64,000 bases of DNA from Flammeovirga pacifica (lineage in GTDB: Bacteria > Bacteroidota > Bacteroidia > Cytophagales > Flammeovirgaceae). Shown here in pieces: positions 45,492 to 55,600 of the stretch. The DNA lies in the NCBI RefSeq assembly GCF_000807855.2, contig NZ_JRYR02000001.1, forward strand, positions 3,859,961-3,923,960, in the 5' to 3' direction. Within the stretch, counting starts at the first letter, position 1. Every line of letters starts with the position of its first letter. Below the pieces are notes generated by a model. That model saw nothing but the letters and a program-made list of their open reading frames with translations, was not told the DNA's origin and did not search any database. The position numbers and the translations under genes are program-made.

Positions 45492-48353
45492 CTAAGTAGA
45501 ACTTTCTAAAGTTGTTTCTACTTGAGCGATAAAGTCTAGTAAGTTTTCTCCTTTTTCCAGATTTAATTTCTTTCTGATTCGATACCTAGATGTCTCAATT
45601 CCTCTAACTGATAAATTTAATGCATTGGCAATATCTTTTGTCGACATATTCATCTTGATATAAGCACAGATCTTTAACTCCTGAGTTGTTAATTCGGGAT
45701 AATGCTCTTTAAAATATTCGAAAAAATCAGAGTGAATTAAGTTGAAGTGATCTTTAAACCTAGCCCAGTCTTTTTCATCATCAATTTCCTTATTGATTCT
45801 TATAGCTAATTGATGAATTTCTTTAGAGGTTTTTACATCATTTGTAGCAGTAGATACTTTGATAAGCTCCGCTTTTATAGAGGTCATCAAAGCATTTCTT
45901 TGTGATAAGTGAAAAGCAGATAATGCCAATTCCTTATTCTTAAAGTCAATTTCTTGATGATGTTTCTCGTGAATCAACTGCTTAATAGTTCCATCTTGAT
46001 CTACAATTTGTTGTTCTTTTTGGCCAACGATACTTAACCATTTTTTACTATATCTAATTTTAGAAATTCTAGTTACCAGATATATAATTAAGCAGGAAGC
46101 AAGTAGATAGAAGAAATAAGCAAGCGTGGATCGATACCATGGAGGCAGAATACTAAAATGAATTTCCTGCACTTTACTTATTTCTCCGTAGATATTTTTG
46201 GCCTTTACTTTAAAGGTATAATCACCTTCTTTTAAGTTGGTATAAGTAATAGTTGAAGTAGTAGACCAATCCTTAGGTAGTTTATCGAATCCCTCTAAAA
46301 ATGTCTGATAAGTATTGTATTCAAGACCATCAAAGAATGGACAAGCATAGGAAAAACTCACATCATTAAAGTTGTAAGTAATTTGATGATCCATATCAGA
46401 AAGAGAAGTTTCATTGATTAAATCAATACCATTGCTACTCGAGAAACTAGTCACACTTAACGGTATTTGATTATGTACCACTTGCTTAAAACGTGGGTTG
46501 AATCGGATAAAACCTTCCTTAGCCGTAATCAACACATTAGAATGATCGATGACGATTATACTTTCCAAATCATCTGATATATACTTGTTGATACGTTCAA
46601 AAAGCTGCCTTTCAACATAAGGATTTTTCGATTTGGTATCATATAACAACCCTACTTTGTTCTTTTGTATAAAATATACATTTCCTTCTTGGTCATTCAC
46701 TAAACTAGAGATCCTTTCTTTTCCTAAAAGTTTATTGTAAAGTGTATGAGGTTCAAATACATCTTTCTCTGCATTGTAAATAAATACACCGTTCTCTCCA
46801 CAGAAAACCAATTCATCGTTCACTTTAAATAAATTGATCAATACATTAGTATAAAAGCCTTTTTCCTTCCCGTAGAAATCAACTTTAGATATTTCATTAC
46901 GTTCAAAGTCCACTTTCAATTTATAGACTCCTTTAAAACCATGACTCATCCAAATATTATTTTCATTATCGAGTTGAATAAGTCGTGATGACTCATTAAA
47001 TCCTTCCAATTTTTGAGAAACCCATTCATTATTGTGTATTCGATGAATATAAATTCCATCATAAGAACCTTGAATATAAGCATCTACAGAAGGAATGTAA
47101 ACCACATTCCAAGCTCCTTTATGAGATGAAATGAGTTGATTGTGATTTCCTTTTAATGAATAGAATCCTTCATGTTGTCCTTGAAAAAGCTGATTGTTTA
47201 ATACTGTTAGATTATAGGTGTGTCCTATATTCATTTTTTGATAAAAAGGTTCTTTAAAATGACCTTTAGGATCGTATTGGAATACTCCATTTGATGTTCC
47301 TAAATAGAGTAAATTATTAAAATAGGTAGCTGAATATCCTCCTCCTTCGATGCCCACCTTTTCATTAATCAAAGAAAAAGGAGAATGTAATTCTAAATAG
47401 GATAAGCCATTTCTATGGGCAATCCATAAGTTTTCTGAATGATCCTGGAAGATATTATAAATGGTCATATCCGATAGACCGCTTTTTTTGTTGATATGAA
47501 GCTTTACTTCTCCATTTTCGTCTAATATATAAACCCCATTGTTTTGAGTACCTACTGCAATTGTATTGTCTTTTAATAGTATTGCATCATTGATCTTATC
47601 CCTTTCAAAAGTTTTCCAAGTAGATGTGGCCCAAGGTTCAAATCCTTTTCCTTTATTCATAAGAAGAACACCATCATGACTTAAAGCTAAAAGCTGGCCA
47701 TTTGGAAAATTGATGATTGATCTGACCATGTGTCCCTTTAGAAGTTCAATCCCTTTATACTGTGGTAGAATTCTCATGTTGTTCCAACTTAAAAGACCTA
47801 AAGAAGGACTACTTGATAGAAAATCATCATTGACATAAAAACTATAATGTATGTTTTCTGGAGGAGTTATGCTTTGTACTTTCTGACCATCATATTTATA
47901 AATTTTACGATGTGAACAGAAGACAATTTCTTTGTCGTTTTTACCTTTATAGATGTTCCATATTTCATCAAAGGTATCGCCTTGATCAATAAATTGTAGT
48001 AAAGAGTGGTACTTCAATTCATGTTTTTTATTACGCTGAAAATATCCAAACTCATGCTGCCCACCTACAAATATTTTCTCACCAATAGCTAAAACAGAAA
48101 GTAAGTTATTGTTGCCTTTGTTCATGGTGTGTACTTTCCAATTCACTCCATTAAATTCTAATAATCCAAAGTTGTTAGCAATGTAGATGAACCCATCTTC
48201 ATTCTGTGTAATACTCCAATTTTGAGAGCCAGCCCCATAAACAGTAGCAGAAAACTGATTAACGATAGGAATACCTAACTGTTTGTTGGTAGAAAATGAA
48301 GGTTGACTTGTAAGTGTCGTGATGATTAAGAGTAGTAATAAATTCCATTTCAT
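45492..48353 (-). CDS. Membrane-spanning regulator: two-component-type beta-propeller, Y_Y_Y domain and LuxR-type HTH, no kinase
   Basis: 953 residues from ATG 48353 (MKWNLLLLLIITTL...). A signal peptide leads into a long series of propeller strands (Reg_prop-like repeats such as NNFGLLEFNGVNWKV and NLWIAHRNGLSYLE), then a Y_Y_Y domain (YNFNDVSFSYACPFFDG...LKEGDYTFKVKAKN). One membrane segment (AYFFYLLASCLIIYLVTRI, about residue 747) and a coiled coil follow. The last ~65 residues are a LuxR/GerE HTH (LTTQELKICAYIKMNMSTKDIANALNLSVRGIETSRYRIRKKL). No kinase or receiver domain exists, so it resembles SusR in concept: a periplasmic sensor bound directly to a DNA-binding domain. It is divergent from the sugar porter and is the obvious local regulator. 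Confidence 0.85.
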   Translation of the reverse strand: MKWNLLLLLIITTLTSQPSFSTNKQLGIPIVNQFSATVYGAGSQNWSITQNEDGFIYIANNFGLLEFNGVNWKVHTMNKGNNNLLSVLAIGEKIFVGGQHEFGYFQRNKKHELKYHSLLQFIDQGDTFDEIWNIYKGKNDKEIVFCSHRKIYKYDGQKVQSITPPENIHYSFYVNDDFLSSSPSLGLLSWNNMRILPQYKGIELLKGHMVRSIINFPNGQLLALSHDGVLLMNKGKGFEPWATSTWKTFERDKINDAILLKDNTIAVGTQNNGVYILDENGEVKLHINKKSGLSDMTIYNIFQDHSENLWIAHRNGLSYLELHSPFSLINEKVGIEGGGYSATYFNNLLYLGTSNGVFQYDPKGHFKEPFYQKMNIGHTYNLTVLNNQLFQGQHEGFYSLKGNHNQLISSHKGAWNVVYIPSVDAYIQGSYDGIYIHRIHNNEWVSQKLEGFNESSRLIQLDNENNIWMSHGFKGVYKLKVDFERNEISKVDFYGKEKGFYTNVLINLFKVNDELVFCGENGVFIYNAEKDVFEPHTLYNKLLGKERISSLVNDQEGNVYFIQKNKVGLLYDTKSKNPYVERQLFERINKYISDDLESIIVIDHSNVLITAKEGFIRFNPRFKQVVHNQIPLSVTSFSSSNGIDLINETSLSDMDHQITYNFNDVSFSYACPFFDGLEYNTYQTFLEGFDKLPKDWSTTSTITYTNLKEGDYTFKVKAKNIYGEISKVQEIHFSILPPWYRSTLAYFFYLLASCLIIYLVTRISKIRYSKKWLSIVGQKEQQIVDQDGTIKQLIHEKHHQEIDFKNKELALSAFHLSQRNALMTSIKAELIKVSTATNDVKTSKEIHQLAIRINKEIDDEKDWARFKDHFNLIHSDFFEYFKEHYPELTTQELKICAYIKMNMSTKDIANALNLSVRGIETSRYRIRKKLNLEKGENLLDFIAQVETTLESST

Positions 48354-48457
48354 AAACAAGATTTTTTATTTGATCTAGCTGTGGACAATCCGAAAGTTAG
48401 TGTTGTAATAAGAAAAAAAGTAGTTCTACAATATCATTAAAAATATTGAAAATTGTT

Positions 48458-48518
48458 TACGTCAGTGGTTTAAAACGGTACTTCAAAACTACGTCATCTT
48501 CAAAATTCACCTACTTCT
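48458..48518 (-). promoter_or_regulatory. 11-bp-phased heptamer array upstream of the regulator gene
   Basis: On minus: TGAAGTA (48479-48485) and TGACGTA (48490-48496), exactly 11 bp apart, then AGAAGTA (48512-48518), 22 bp further. A second TGACGTA lies at 48458-48464, 21 bp on the other side. The array lies 126 bases before the regulator start and 152 bases before the divergent porter start. Confidence 0.6.
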
Positions 48519-48647
48519 CTATCATTTATAACAAAATCGTAGGATGGAATGATGTATTATCGAATATGAACTATAGGTAATATTAATTTTTTAGTTTGAT
48601 TACTCACTTTGGTGATCGAAGACTACAATTAATAAAGTATAAATGAT

Positions 48648-50543
48648 ATGAAAAATAAAAATATTCTCTATTCTATAATGGTATCATCCATTGTAGCAAT
48701 AGGTGGTTTTCTACTCGGTTTTGATGGAGTAGTAAATTCAGGTGCTATACCTTTTTACAAACACACATTTGATATTGTAGAACAGCCATTGCTTATCGGG
48801 ATTTCTACAAGTATGATTATTCTTGGAGGATTCTTAGGAAATCTAATGGCGGGCTTCATTAGCGATAAATACGGTCGCAAGAAAAGTTTGTTACTGACGT
48901 CTTTATTATTTTGTGTTGGAGCATTAGGTACTGCTTTGGCCACAAGTATCTACTTCTTTATATTATGTAAATTCATCGCTGGTCTGGGAGTAGGTATTGC
49001 AATATTAGTAGCCCCTATGTATATCTCAGAAATTGCGCCTTCAAAACATAGAGGGTGGTTGGTGACTTTTAACCAATTGAATATCGTACTAGGGTTATCA
49101 ATCGCTTACTTTTCTAATTACTATATCCTTCAGTTGGTAGAAGATCCAAATCTTAATTGGCGATGGATGTTAGGTGTAGGAGTAATTCCCGCAATAGTAT
49201 ACCTTTTACTTTTAATGATTATTCCTGAAAGTCCAAGATGGCTGATTCAAAACGGTAAAAAGGAATATGCAAAAAATGTATTGGTGAAAGTAGGAGGTAT
49301 TGAATACGCACAACAAGAACTCGCACAAATCTCAAAAGCAATCAATACTAAAACACCAAATAAGAGAGGAAAGAGTTTACGTAAAGAATTCTTTTCTTCT
49401 AAGATGAAGTTGGTCTTATTTATTGGTTTAGGTTTAGCAGTATTCCAACAAGTATCAGGCATTAACGCGATACTTTATTACGCTCCTATGATTTTTGAGA
49501 TGACAGGAGAAGGACAAGATGCTGCTTTTATGCAATCCATTATTATAGGGTTGGTATTTGTAGTTATGACGGTCATCTCTATGTTTATGATCGATAGAGT
49601 GGGACGTAAACCATTGCTAATTGCAGGATCAGCCATTATGAGTATATCTTTATTTATCACTTGTTACTTTTTCTCAAGTGCTACTTTTAGTATCAGCCAA
49701 AGTGAAAGTAAGGGCCTCACTGAGGGAATGGCACATCAAATTATTTCAGAAACTATAAAGACAAAAGGTCTAGCAAATGTAGATTTCGATCATTATCAAT
49801 TTATTGATGAGGATTTAGTTTTAAATAAAAATGAAACTGAGGTTTTAAGATTGTCTGAAGGAGTGGATGCATTGGTAGGAAAGCTTGGTCAAATCAAAAC
49901 TTTAGACTATGCCTTGCTCTCATTAAAGAGTACAGAATTTAACTCAGACGTCTATTTCTTTGATACCATCAAAGAGAAAATGCTGACAAAGTTTTTATCA
50001 AACTCTACTGAAGTAGTACCAAATTCCCCAAAGGCTCCTTTCTTTTTGGTCGCTAAAAACGATCTTTTAAAGGGTGTTGATTATCAATTAGCTTTTGAAA
50101 AAGCAATCAATAAAGTATTCGTATCAGAATATCAATCGAAAATTTTAAATACAAGTATTCATATTAATGCCTTGATGGTGTTGGTGGGAATTTTAGGATT
50201 TATTACTGGGTTCTCTATTTCATTGGGACCAGTTATGTGGGCAATGCTCCCCGAAATTCTACCAAATCATTTGAGAGGCCTAGGTATTTCCGTAATTGGG
50301 GGAGTAAACTCTGCTACAAGTTTTACAGTAGCTACTTTATTTCCTATGGAATTAGAATATCTAGGGGCAGCCAATACATTTATGATTTTCGGTATTGGCA
50401 TGTTAGCCTGTTTATTATTCTCCATTTTTATCGTGAGAGAAACAAAAGGAAAATCTTTAGAAGAAATTGAAACGGAATTAATCGGTCAGACAATCAGTGA
50501 CCCAAGAGATGTTTCGGATGAAATAACGCCATTGGCACATTAG
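48648..50543 (+). CDS. Sugar porter family MFS transporter with large extracytoplasmic insertion
   Basis: 631 residues, 12 membrane segments. Sugar-porter motifs: DKYGRKKSLL after segment 2, PESPRWL after segment 6, QQVSGINAILYY (from residue 267) in segment 7, DRVGRKPLL, and RETKGKSLEE at the end. It is probably a proton symporter for xylose or a short xylo-oligosaccharide, by its position before GH43. Residues ~345-500, between segments 9 and 10, form an extra mostly polar domain not found in typical 450-500-residue members. It starts 10 bases before the GH43 gene, i.e. one operon. Confidence 0.88.
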   Translation: MKNKNILYSIMVSSIVAIGGFLLGFDGVVNSGAIPFYKHTFDIVEQPLLIGISTSMIILGGFLGNLMAGFISDKYGRKKSLLLTSLLFCVGALGTALATSIYFFILCKFIAGLGVGIAILVAPMYISEIAPSKHRGWLVTFNQLNIVLGLSIAYFSNYYILQLVEDPNLNWRWMLGVGVIPAIVYLLLLMIIPESPRWLIQNGKKEYAKNVLVKVGGIEYAQQELAQISKAINTKTPNKRGKSLRKEFFSSKMKLVLFIGLGLAVFQQVSGINAILYYAPMIFEMTGEGQDAAFMQSIIIGLVFVVMTVISMFMIDRVGRKPLLIAGSAIMSISLFITCYFFSSATFSISQSESKGLTEGMAHQIISETIKTKGLANVDFDHYQFIDEDLVLNKNETEVLRLSEGVDALVGKLGQIKTLDYALLSLKSTEFNSDVYFFDTIKEKMLTKFLSNSTEVVPNSPKAPFFLVAKNDLLKGVDYQLAFEKAINKVFVSEYQSKILNTSIHINALMVLVGILGFITGFSISLGPVMWAMLPEILPNHLRGLGISVIGGVNSATSFTVATLFPMELEYLGAANTFMIFGIGMLACLLFSIFIVRETKGKSLEEIETELIGQTISDPRDVSDEITPLAH

Positions 50544-50553
50544 TACTACTACA

Positions 50554-52179
50554 ATGACAAACAAAATTCAAAACCCAATTTTAAAAGGGTTTAATCCTGA
50601 TCCATCGATTATAAGGGTGGGTGACGATTATTTTATTGCCACATCTACTTTTGAGTGGTATCCTGGAGTACAAATTCATCACTCCAAAGATTTAATACAT
50701 TGGAAATTAATTGGGCATCCTTTAAAAAGGTTGTCCCAATTAGACTTAAGAGGGGTGCCCGATTCTTGTGGAGTCTGGGCTCCTTGTCTTTCCTACCATG
50801 AGGGCACTTTTTATTTGGTGTATTCTAATGTGAAAAACTTTGATGGTCCTTGGAAAGATACACCTAACTATTTAGTGACGACTGAAAATATTTTTGGTGA
50901 ATGGTCAGAGCCGACATATCTCTCTTCTTGTGGCTTTGATGGTTCTTTATATCATGATGATGATGGGAAAAAATATTTTGTCAGTTTACGTGTTGATCAC
51001 AGAGGAGGAAAACTGTTTGGAGGGATTGTTTTGCAAGAATACGATCATCAGAAAAAATGTTTGATTGGTGAAATGTCTGATATCTACGCAGGATCTGATA
51101 TTGGTTTAACCGAAGGGCCTCATATCATTAAAAAAGATGACTATTACTATTTGATAACGGCAGAAGGCGGTACAGAATATAATCATGCAGTAAGTATAGC
51201 AAGATCAAAAGATATTTTGGGTACTTATGAGACTGCTCCCAATAATCCTGTGTTTACAAGTAAGCATTCACAAACAAATACTTTACAAAAGGCAGGACAC
51301 GGAGATTTTGTACAAACAAAAGAAGGGAATTGGTATGCTGTTTTCTTAACTGCAAGACCTTTAACCAAAAGAGGAAGATGTACTTTAGGTAGAGAAACGT
51401 CTATTGAAAAAATAGTGTGGGAAGAAGGAGAATGGCCAAGGCCATATTCGGGGGATAAAGCCCCAAGAAATGAAGTAGAAGGAATTGGTTTACATTTTCC
51501 TTTTGAAAAAGAGTCTTCTCATTTCGATTTTTCATCCAATATTCTATCTCCGCATTTTGCCTCCTTGAGGGAGCCATTTAGCGATCAATGGATGAAAATT
51601 GAAAATGGACAACTTCAATTATTGGGTAGAGCGTCACTGTCATCATTCCATGAGCAAAGTATGATGGCCCATAGGGTGCAATCGCATTATGTTGAAGTAG
51701 TTAGTAAAGTACTATTTTCACCAGAAAACTTTCAGCAAATGTCGGGTTTAGTATGTTATTACAATACTGCCCACTTTCATTACTTGTATATCACAACAGA
51801 TGATGGAGGAAAGAACAAAACGCTGAAAATTATTTCTGCGGATACTTTTAAGGTTGAAGAAGTAAGATTAGAGAAATTTGTGTTTAATAAAGATCAGAAG
51901 CTCTATTTAAAAGTCATTTTTGATCGTGCAGATATTCAATTTAGCTTTTCGTTGGATGGCGAAAAGTTTGTAGAAATAGGTCCAAGTTTAGATGGATCAA
52001 TATTATCTGATGATTATATTCAAGATGATGGCACTGGTAGATATCGACCAGCATTTACAGGGGCTTTTATTGGTATGACTTGTCAAGATTTATCGGGAGA
52101 CAAACACCCTGCTTACTTTGATTTTTTTGATTATAAAGAGACGGTCGATGTGCTAGAAAGGGTAGAAAATGATGCTTAA
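50554..52179 (+). CDS. Glycoside hydrolase family 43 beta-xylosidase
   Basis: 541 residues, no signal peptide, so cytoplasmic. The N-terminal five-blade propeller begins FNPDPSIIRVGDDYFIATSTFEWYPGV (base Asp16), with the pKa-tuning Asp in SCGFDGSLYHDDDG (~129) and the acid Glu in LTEGPHIIK (~187). The C-terminal ~210 residues form the beta-sandwich (DUF1349-like) module of two-domain XynB-type beta-xylosidases. It should release xylose (or arabinose) from short oligomers brought in by the adjacent porter. It is close in layout to GH43 subfamilies 11/12. Confidence 0.9.
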   Translation: MTNKIQNPILKGFNPDPSIIRVGDDYFIATSTFEWYPGVQIHHSKDLIHWKLIGHPLKRLSQLDLRGVPDSCGVWAPCLSYHEGTFYLVYSNVKNFDGPWKDTPNYLVTTENIFGEWSEPTYLSSCGFDGSLYHDDDGKKYFVSLRVDHRGGKLFGGIVLQEYDHQKKCLIGEMSDIYAGSDIGLTEGPHIIKKDDYYYLITAEGGTEYNHAVSIARSKDILGTYETAPNNPVFTSKHSQTNTLQKAGHGDFVQTKEGNWYAVFLTARPLTKRGRCTLGRETSIEKIVWEEGEWPRPYSGDKAPRNEVEGIGLHFPFEKESSHFDFSSNILSPHFASLREPFSDQWMKIENGQLQLLGRASLSSFHEQSMMAHRVQSHYVEVVSKVLFSPENFQQMSGLVCYYNTAHFHYLYITTDDGGKNKTLKIISADTFKVEEVRLEKFVFNKDQKLYLKVIFDRADIQFSFSLDGEKFVEIGPSLDGSILSDDYIQDDGTGRYRPAFTGAFIGMTCQDLSGDKHPAYFDFFDYKETVDVLERVENDA

Positions 52180-52221
52180 AATACGGTTGCTATAATTGTA
52201 AAAAAAGAAGTAAAGCATATT

Positions 52222-52264
52222 AGTGAAGAGTAGAATGATTGAATTTTGCTCTTCACTTTTTTTA
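52222..52264 (+). terminator. Terminator of the porter/GH43 operon
   Basis: AGTGAAGAG (52222-52230) pairs with CTCTTCACT (52249-52257), 18-nt loop, then a T run. Confidence 0.8.
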
Positions 52265-52422
52265 TTGTCTCAAGATTTTGAGATAGTTAGTCAATTATTA
52301 TGAACTCGATATAATGGCTATCATTTTTCTATTGTGACATTGCTAATCTCATAAAATCAAAAAAACTTCTTTAGAATAATGTATTTGATAGAAAATCGCT
52401 AAAAAAGTGTCTTAAATACACC

Positions 52423-52462
52423 TGATGTAGAATTGAGTAGTGCTTGACGTAGCTGTGAAGTA
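52423..52462 (+). promoter_or_regulatory. Four-unit 11-bp-phased heptamer array upstream of susC
   Basis: TGATGTA (52423), TGAGTAG (52434), TGACGTA (52445) and TGAAGTA (52456) begin exactly 11 bp apart. The last two units are the same pair, in the same order, as upstream of the regulator. The array lies 141 bases before the susC start. A TTTG at 52471-52474 could be the -33 element of the promoter just downstream. Binding by the local LuxR-type regulator is inferred. Confidence 0.65.
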
Positions 52463-52602
52463 GTGTTTTTTTTGAGTTTTCACCCTAAAAGCAGCAACAT
52501 TGTATCAACGAAATGAAATAAACTTGTCTAAAATGTCTAGCGGCTTTTCGAATCGGTCGTTCAATCTTATTCAACTATTATAAGATTTTAATTTAACAAA
52601 AA

Positions 52603-55600
52603 ATGGATGATACTATGAATTACAAATACCAACTAGGTACGTCATTCAAGCTACTAACTAAGTCATTCCTTCTTGGAATATTTTTTAGCTTATTTTCTCT
52701 TCAATCTTTTGGTCAAGATCAAATAATTAAGGGAACAGTCAATGATGATGTCAATCCTATCCCAGGTGCAAACATTAAAATACAAGGAACTTCTATAGGT
52801 ACAGTCACAGATTTTGATGGAAATTTTAAAATCGTAGCCAAAAGTGGAGAAGTACTTGTATTCTCTTTTGTTGGTTATAAAGACCAAATTGTAGAAATAA
52901 CTAATCAAACTACATTAAACATTGTTTTACAAGAAGATGTAAAGCAAATGGAAGAAGTAGTCGTTATTGGTTACGGTACACAAAACAAAAAAGATGTTAC
53001 AGGTGCTGTAGCATCAGTAGACAGCGAGGCATTGGCTATTGCTGTTGAACCAAGTGCGGAAATGGCTATGCAAGGTAAAGTTGCAGGTGTTACGGTTTCT
53101 CAAAGTTCAGGTTCTCCAGGTTCTGCTTCAACAATTACCATTCGTGGTCAAGGTACTATTGGAGATGCGTCTCCTTTATATGTTGTTGATGGTATTCTTA
53201 CAACTAATATTTCTTTCCTGAACCCGAATGATATTGAAAAAATGGATGTATTAAAAGATGCATCTGCAACAGCAATTTACGGTTCTAGAGGTGCCAACGG
53301 GGTAATTATTATTACTACCAAAAAAGGGAAGGAAGGACATATGAATGTTTCTTTTGATGCTTATGCGGGTGTTCAGCAAGTAGGTAATAAGATTCCTTTA
53401 ACGAATCAATATGAATTAGCGTTCCTAATTAATGAAGCAAGAATTAATGACGGTCTTCCAGAAAAATATTCATTTGATGAATTACAAGAATTAAAAAAAT
53501 CTCCGGGAACAAACTGGCAAGATGAGGTATTTAGTAAACCATCTGAAGCTTCAGTACAGAATTATCAATTTACTGCAAGTGGAGGTAATGCTAAATCTCA
53601 ATACCTAATGAGTTTGAACTATTTTGATCAGAAAGGTATTATTGCTCCATCTGGTTACAAACGTATCTCGGGAAGGTTAAATGTGAAATCTCAAGTTACT
53701 GATTTTCTTGCTTTAGGATCAAACATTGTGATTACGAATTCAAGTCAAGAAGTTATCCCTCAAAATAATGAATACGAAGATCCAATTATGCATATGTTGG
53801 CAATGGATCCTATGGCACCCGTTTATGCTCCAGAAAATGATGAAGGAAAAGTATACGGTGCATCACAGATTTCAGATCAGTTTACTAACCCTGTTGGACG
53901 CTTAGATCTGAACAATGATAATATTGGAGTGGATAGATACATGGCGAATGTATTTGCAGAGTTGGAGCCAATTAAAGGTTTGACATTTAAGTCGATGTTT
54001 GGTTTTGATAGAGTGTACTTAGAGAGAAAAGTTTTCAATCCTAAGTTCGATGATGCCAACAACTTAAAATTATCAAGAACATCGGGTAACTTATTTATCA
54101 GCCAAGAAAAGCACTTTACTTACACTTGGGATAATACAGTTACTTTCAAAAGAAACTGGAATAATAAACATGACTTAACTGTATTAGGAGGTTTCTCTCT
54201 ATACAATGAGTACCATGAGTTCTTCAATGGAGGTAAAGGTGGATTGTCTAATCAAGAGTACTTAAGGTTCCTTGATGCAGGTATCGATCAAGAAACAGAT
54301 ACAGCACCAAGAAACTTCGCTCAAGATGCTGGAATTATGTCCTTTTTAGGTAGAGCGATGTACAGTTACGATGACCGTTACTTAGTTACAGCTACTTTCC
54401 GAAGAGATGGTACATCAAGATTGTCAGAGAAAAACCGTTGGGGTACTTTCCCTTCATTTGCCCTAGCTTGGAAGATTTCAAACGAAGGTTTTATGAGCGG
54501 AGTTGATTTTGTAAAGGACCTAAAATTAAGAGGTGGTTGGGGACAAGTAGCCAACGATAAAATGCCAAACAACCTTGGTTTTTATCCTACAATCTCTACA
54601 GTAACCAATGGACTAAGATACCCTTCAGGAACAGGGGCAATTATGGACGGTGCATCTTTAACAACAGGTCCTACAACTAATTTGGTTTGGGAAACTTCTG
54701 AACAACTAAACATAGGTTTAGACGCTGTATTCCTAAGAAATAGATTATCTACTTCAGTAGATTTGTACCAGAAAAAGACATTAGATATGCTTTTCCAAGC
54801 AGATATCTTAGGATCATCTGGATTTACTCAAAACCCTTGGTCTAATGGTGCTTCTGTTCAGAACTCAGGTATTGAGTTAGTATTAGGCTGGGCAGATGAA
54901 ACAAAAAGCGGGTTTGCTTACAGTATTTCAGGTAACTTCTCATACAATAAAAATGAAGTACTAAGTACTGGTGCTAAAACACCATTTTATACAGCTCCAT
55001 TTTTCGGAAAAGATGTCTTAATCACTAAAGAAGGAGAATCAATTGGTTCTATTTATGGATACGAAACTGATGGTGTATATCAGTCTGATCCAACTGCTGA
55101 TGATGCTGTGTTAAACAATTCTGTATCTGCAGGTGACTTGAGATATAAAGATTTGGATGGAGACGGTAAGATCACACCAAACGATAGAAAAGTTTTAGGA
55201 AATACTATCCCGGTATACACTTTTGGTTTAACCACTAATCTTAGCTATAAAGGATTTGATTTAATCATTTTCCTTCAAGGAATGGGTGGCCATAAAATCT
55301 TCAACGGTATCAAGTATAACTTAAATGCTCCAAATACCAACTATATGTCCTTAACTATGGAAAACAGATGGACAAAGGCAGGTTCTACTAATGAGCATCC
55401 AAGAGTAACAGGTACAGCAAATAATAAATTATACTCTGATTATTATGTAGAAGATGGAGACTTCTTAAGATTAAGAAACTTGCAATTAGGTTATACAATA
55501 CCTAGTAATATCACGAATAAAATTGGAGTAAAGAAGTTTAGAATTTATGTAGCAGGACAAAACTTAGTGACACTTACGAAGTACACTGGGTTTGACCCAG

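Larger units (their letters stand above)
52180..52602. other. 423-bp region between GH43 and susC
   Basis: Contains the operon terminator (52222-52264), the phased heptamer array (52423-52462) and the susC promoter region. No ORF. Confidence 0.6.
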
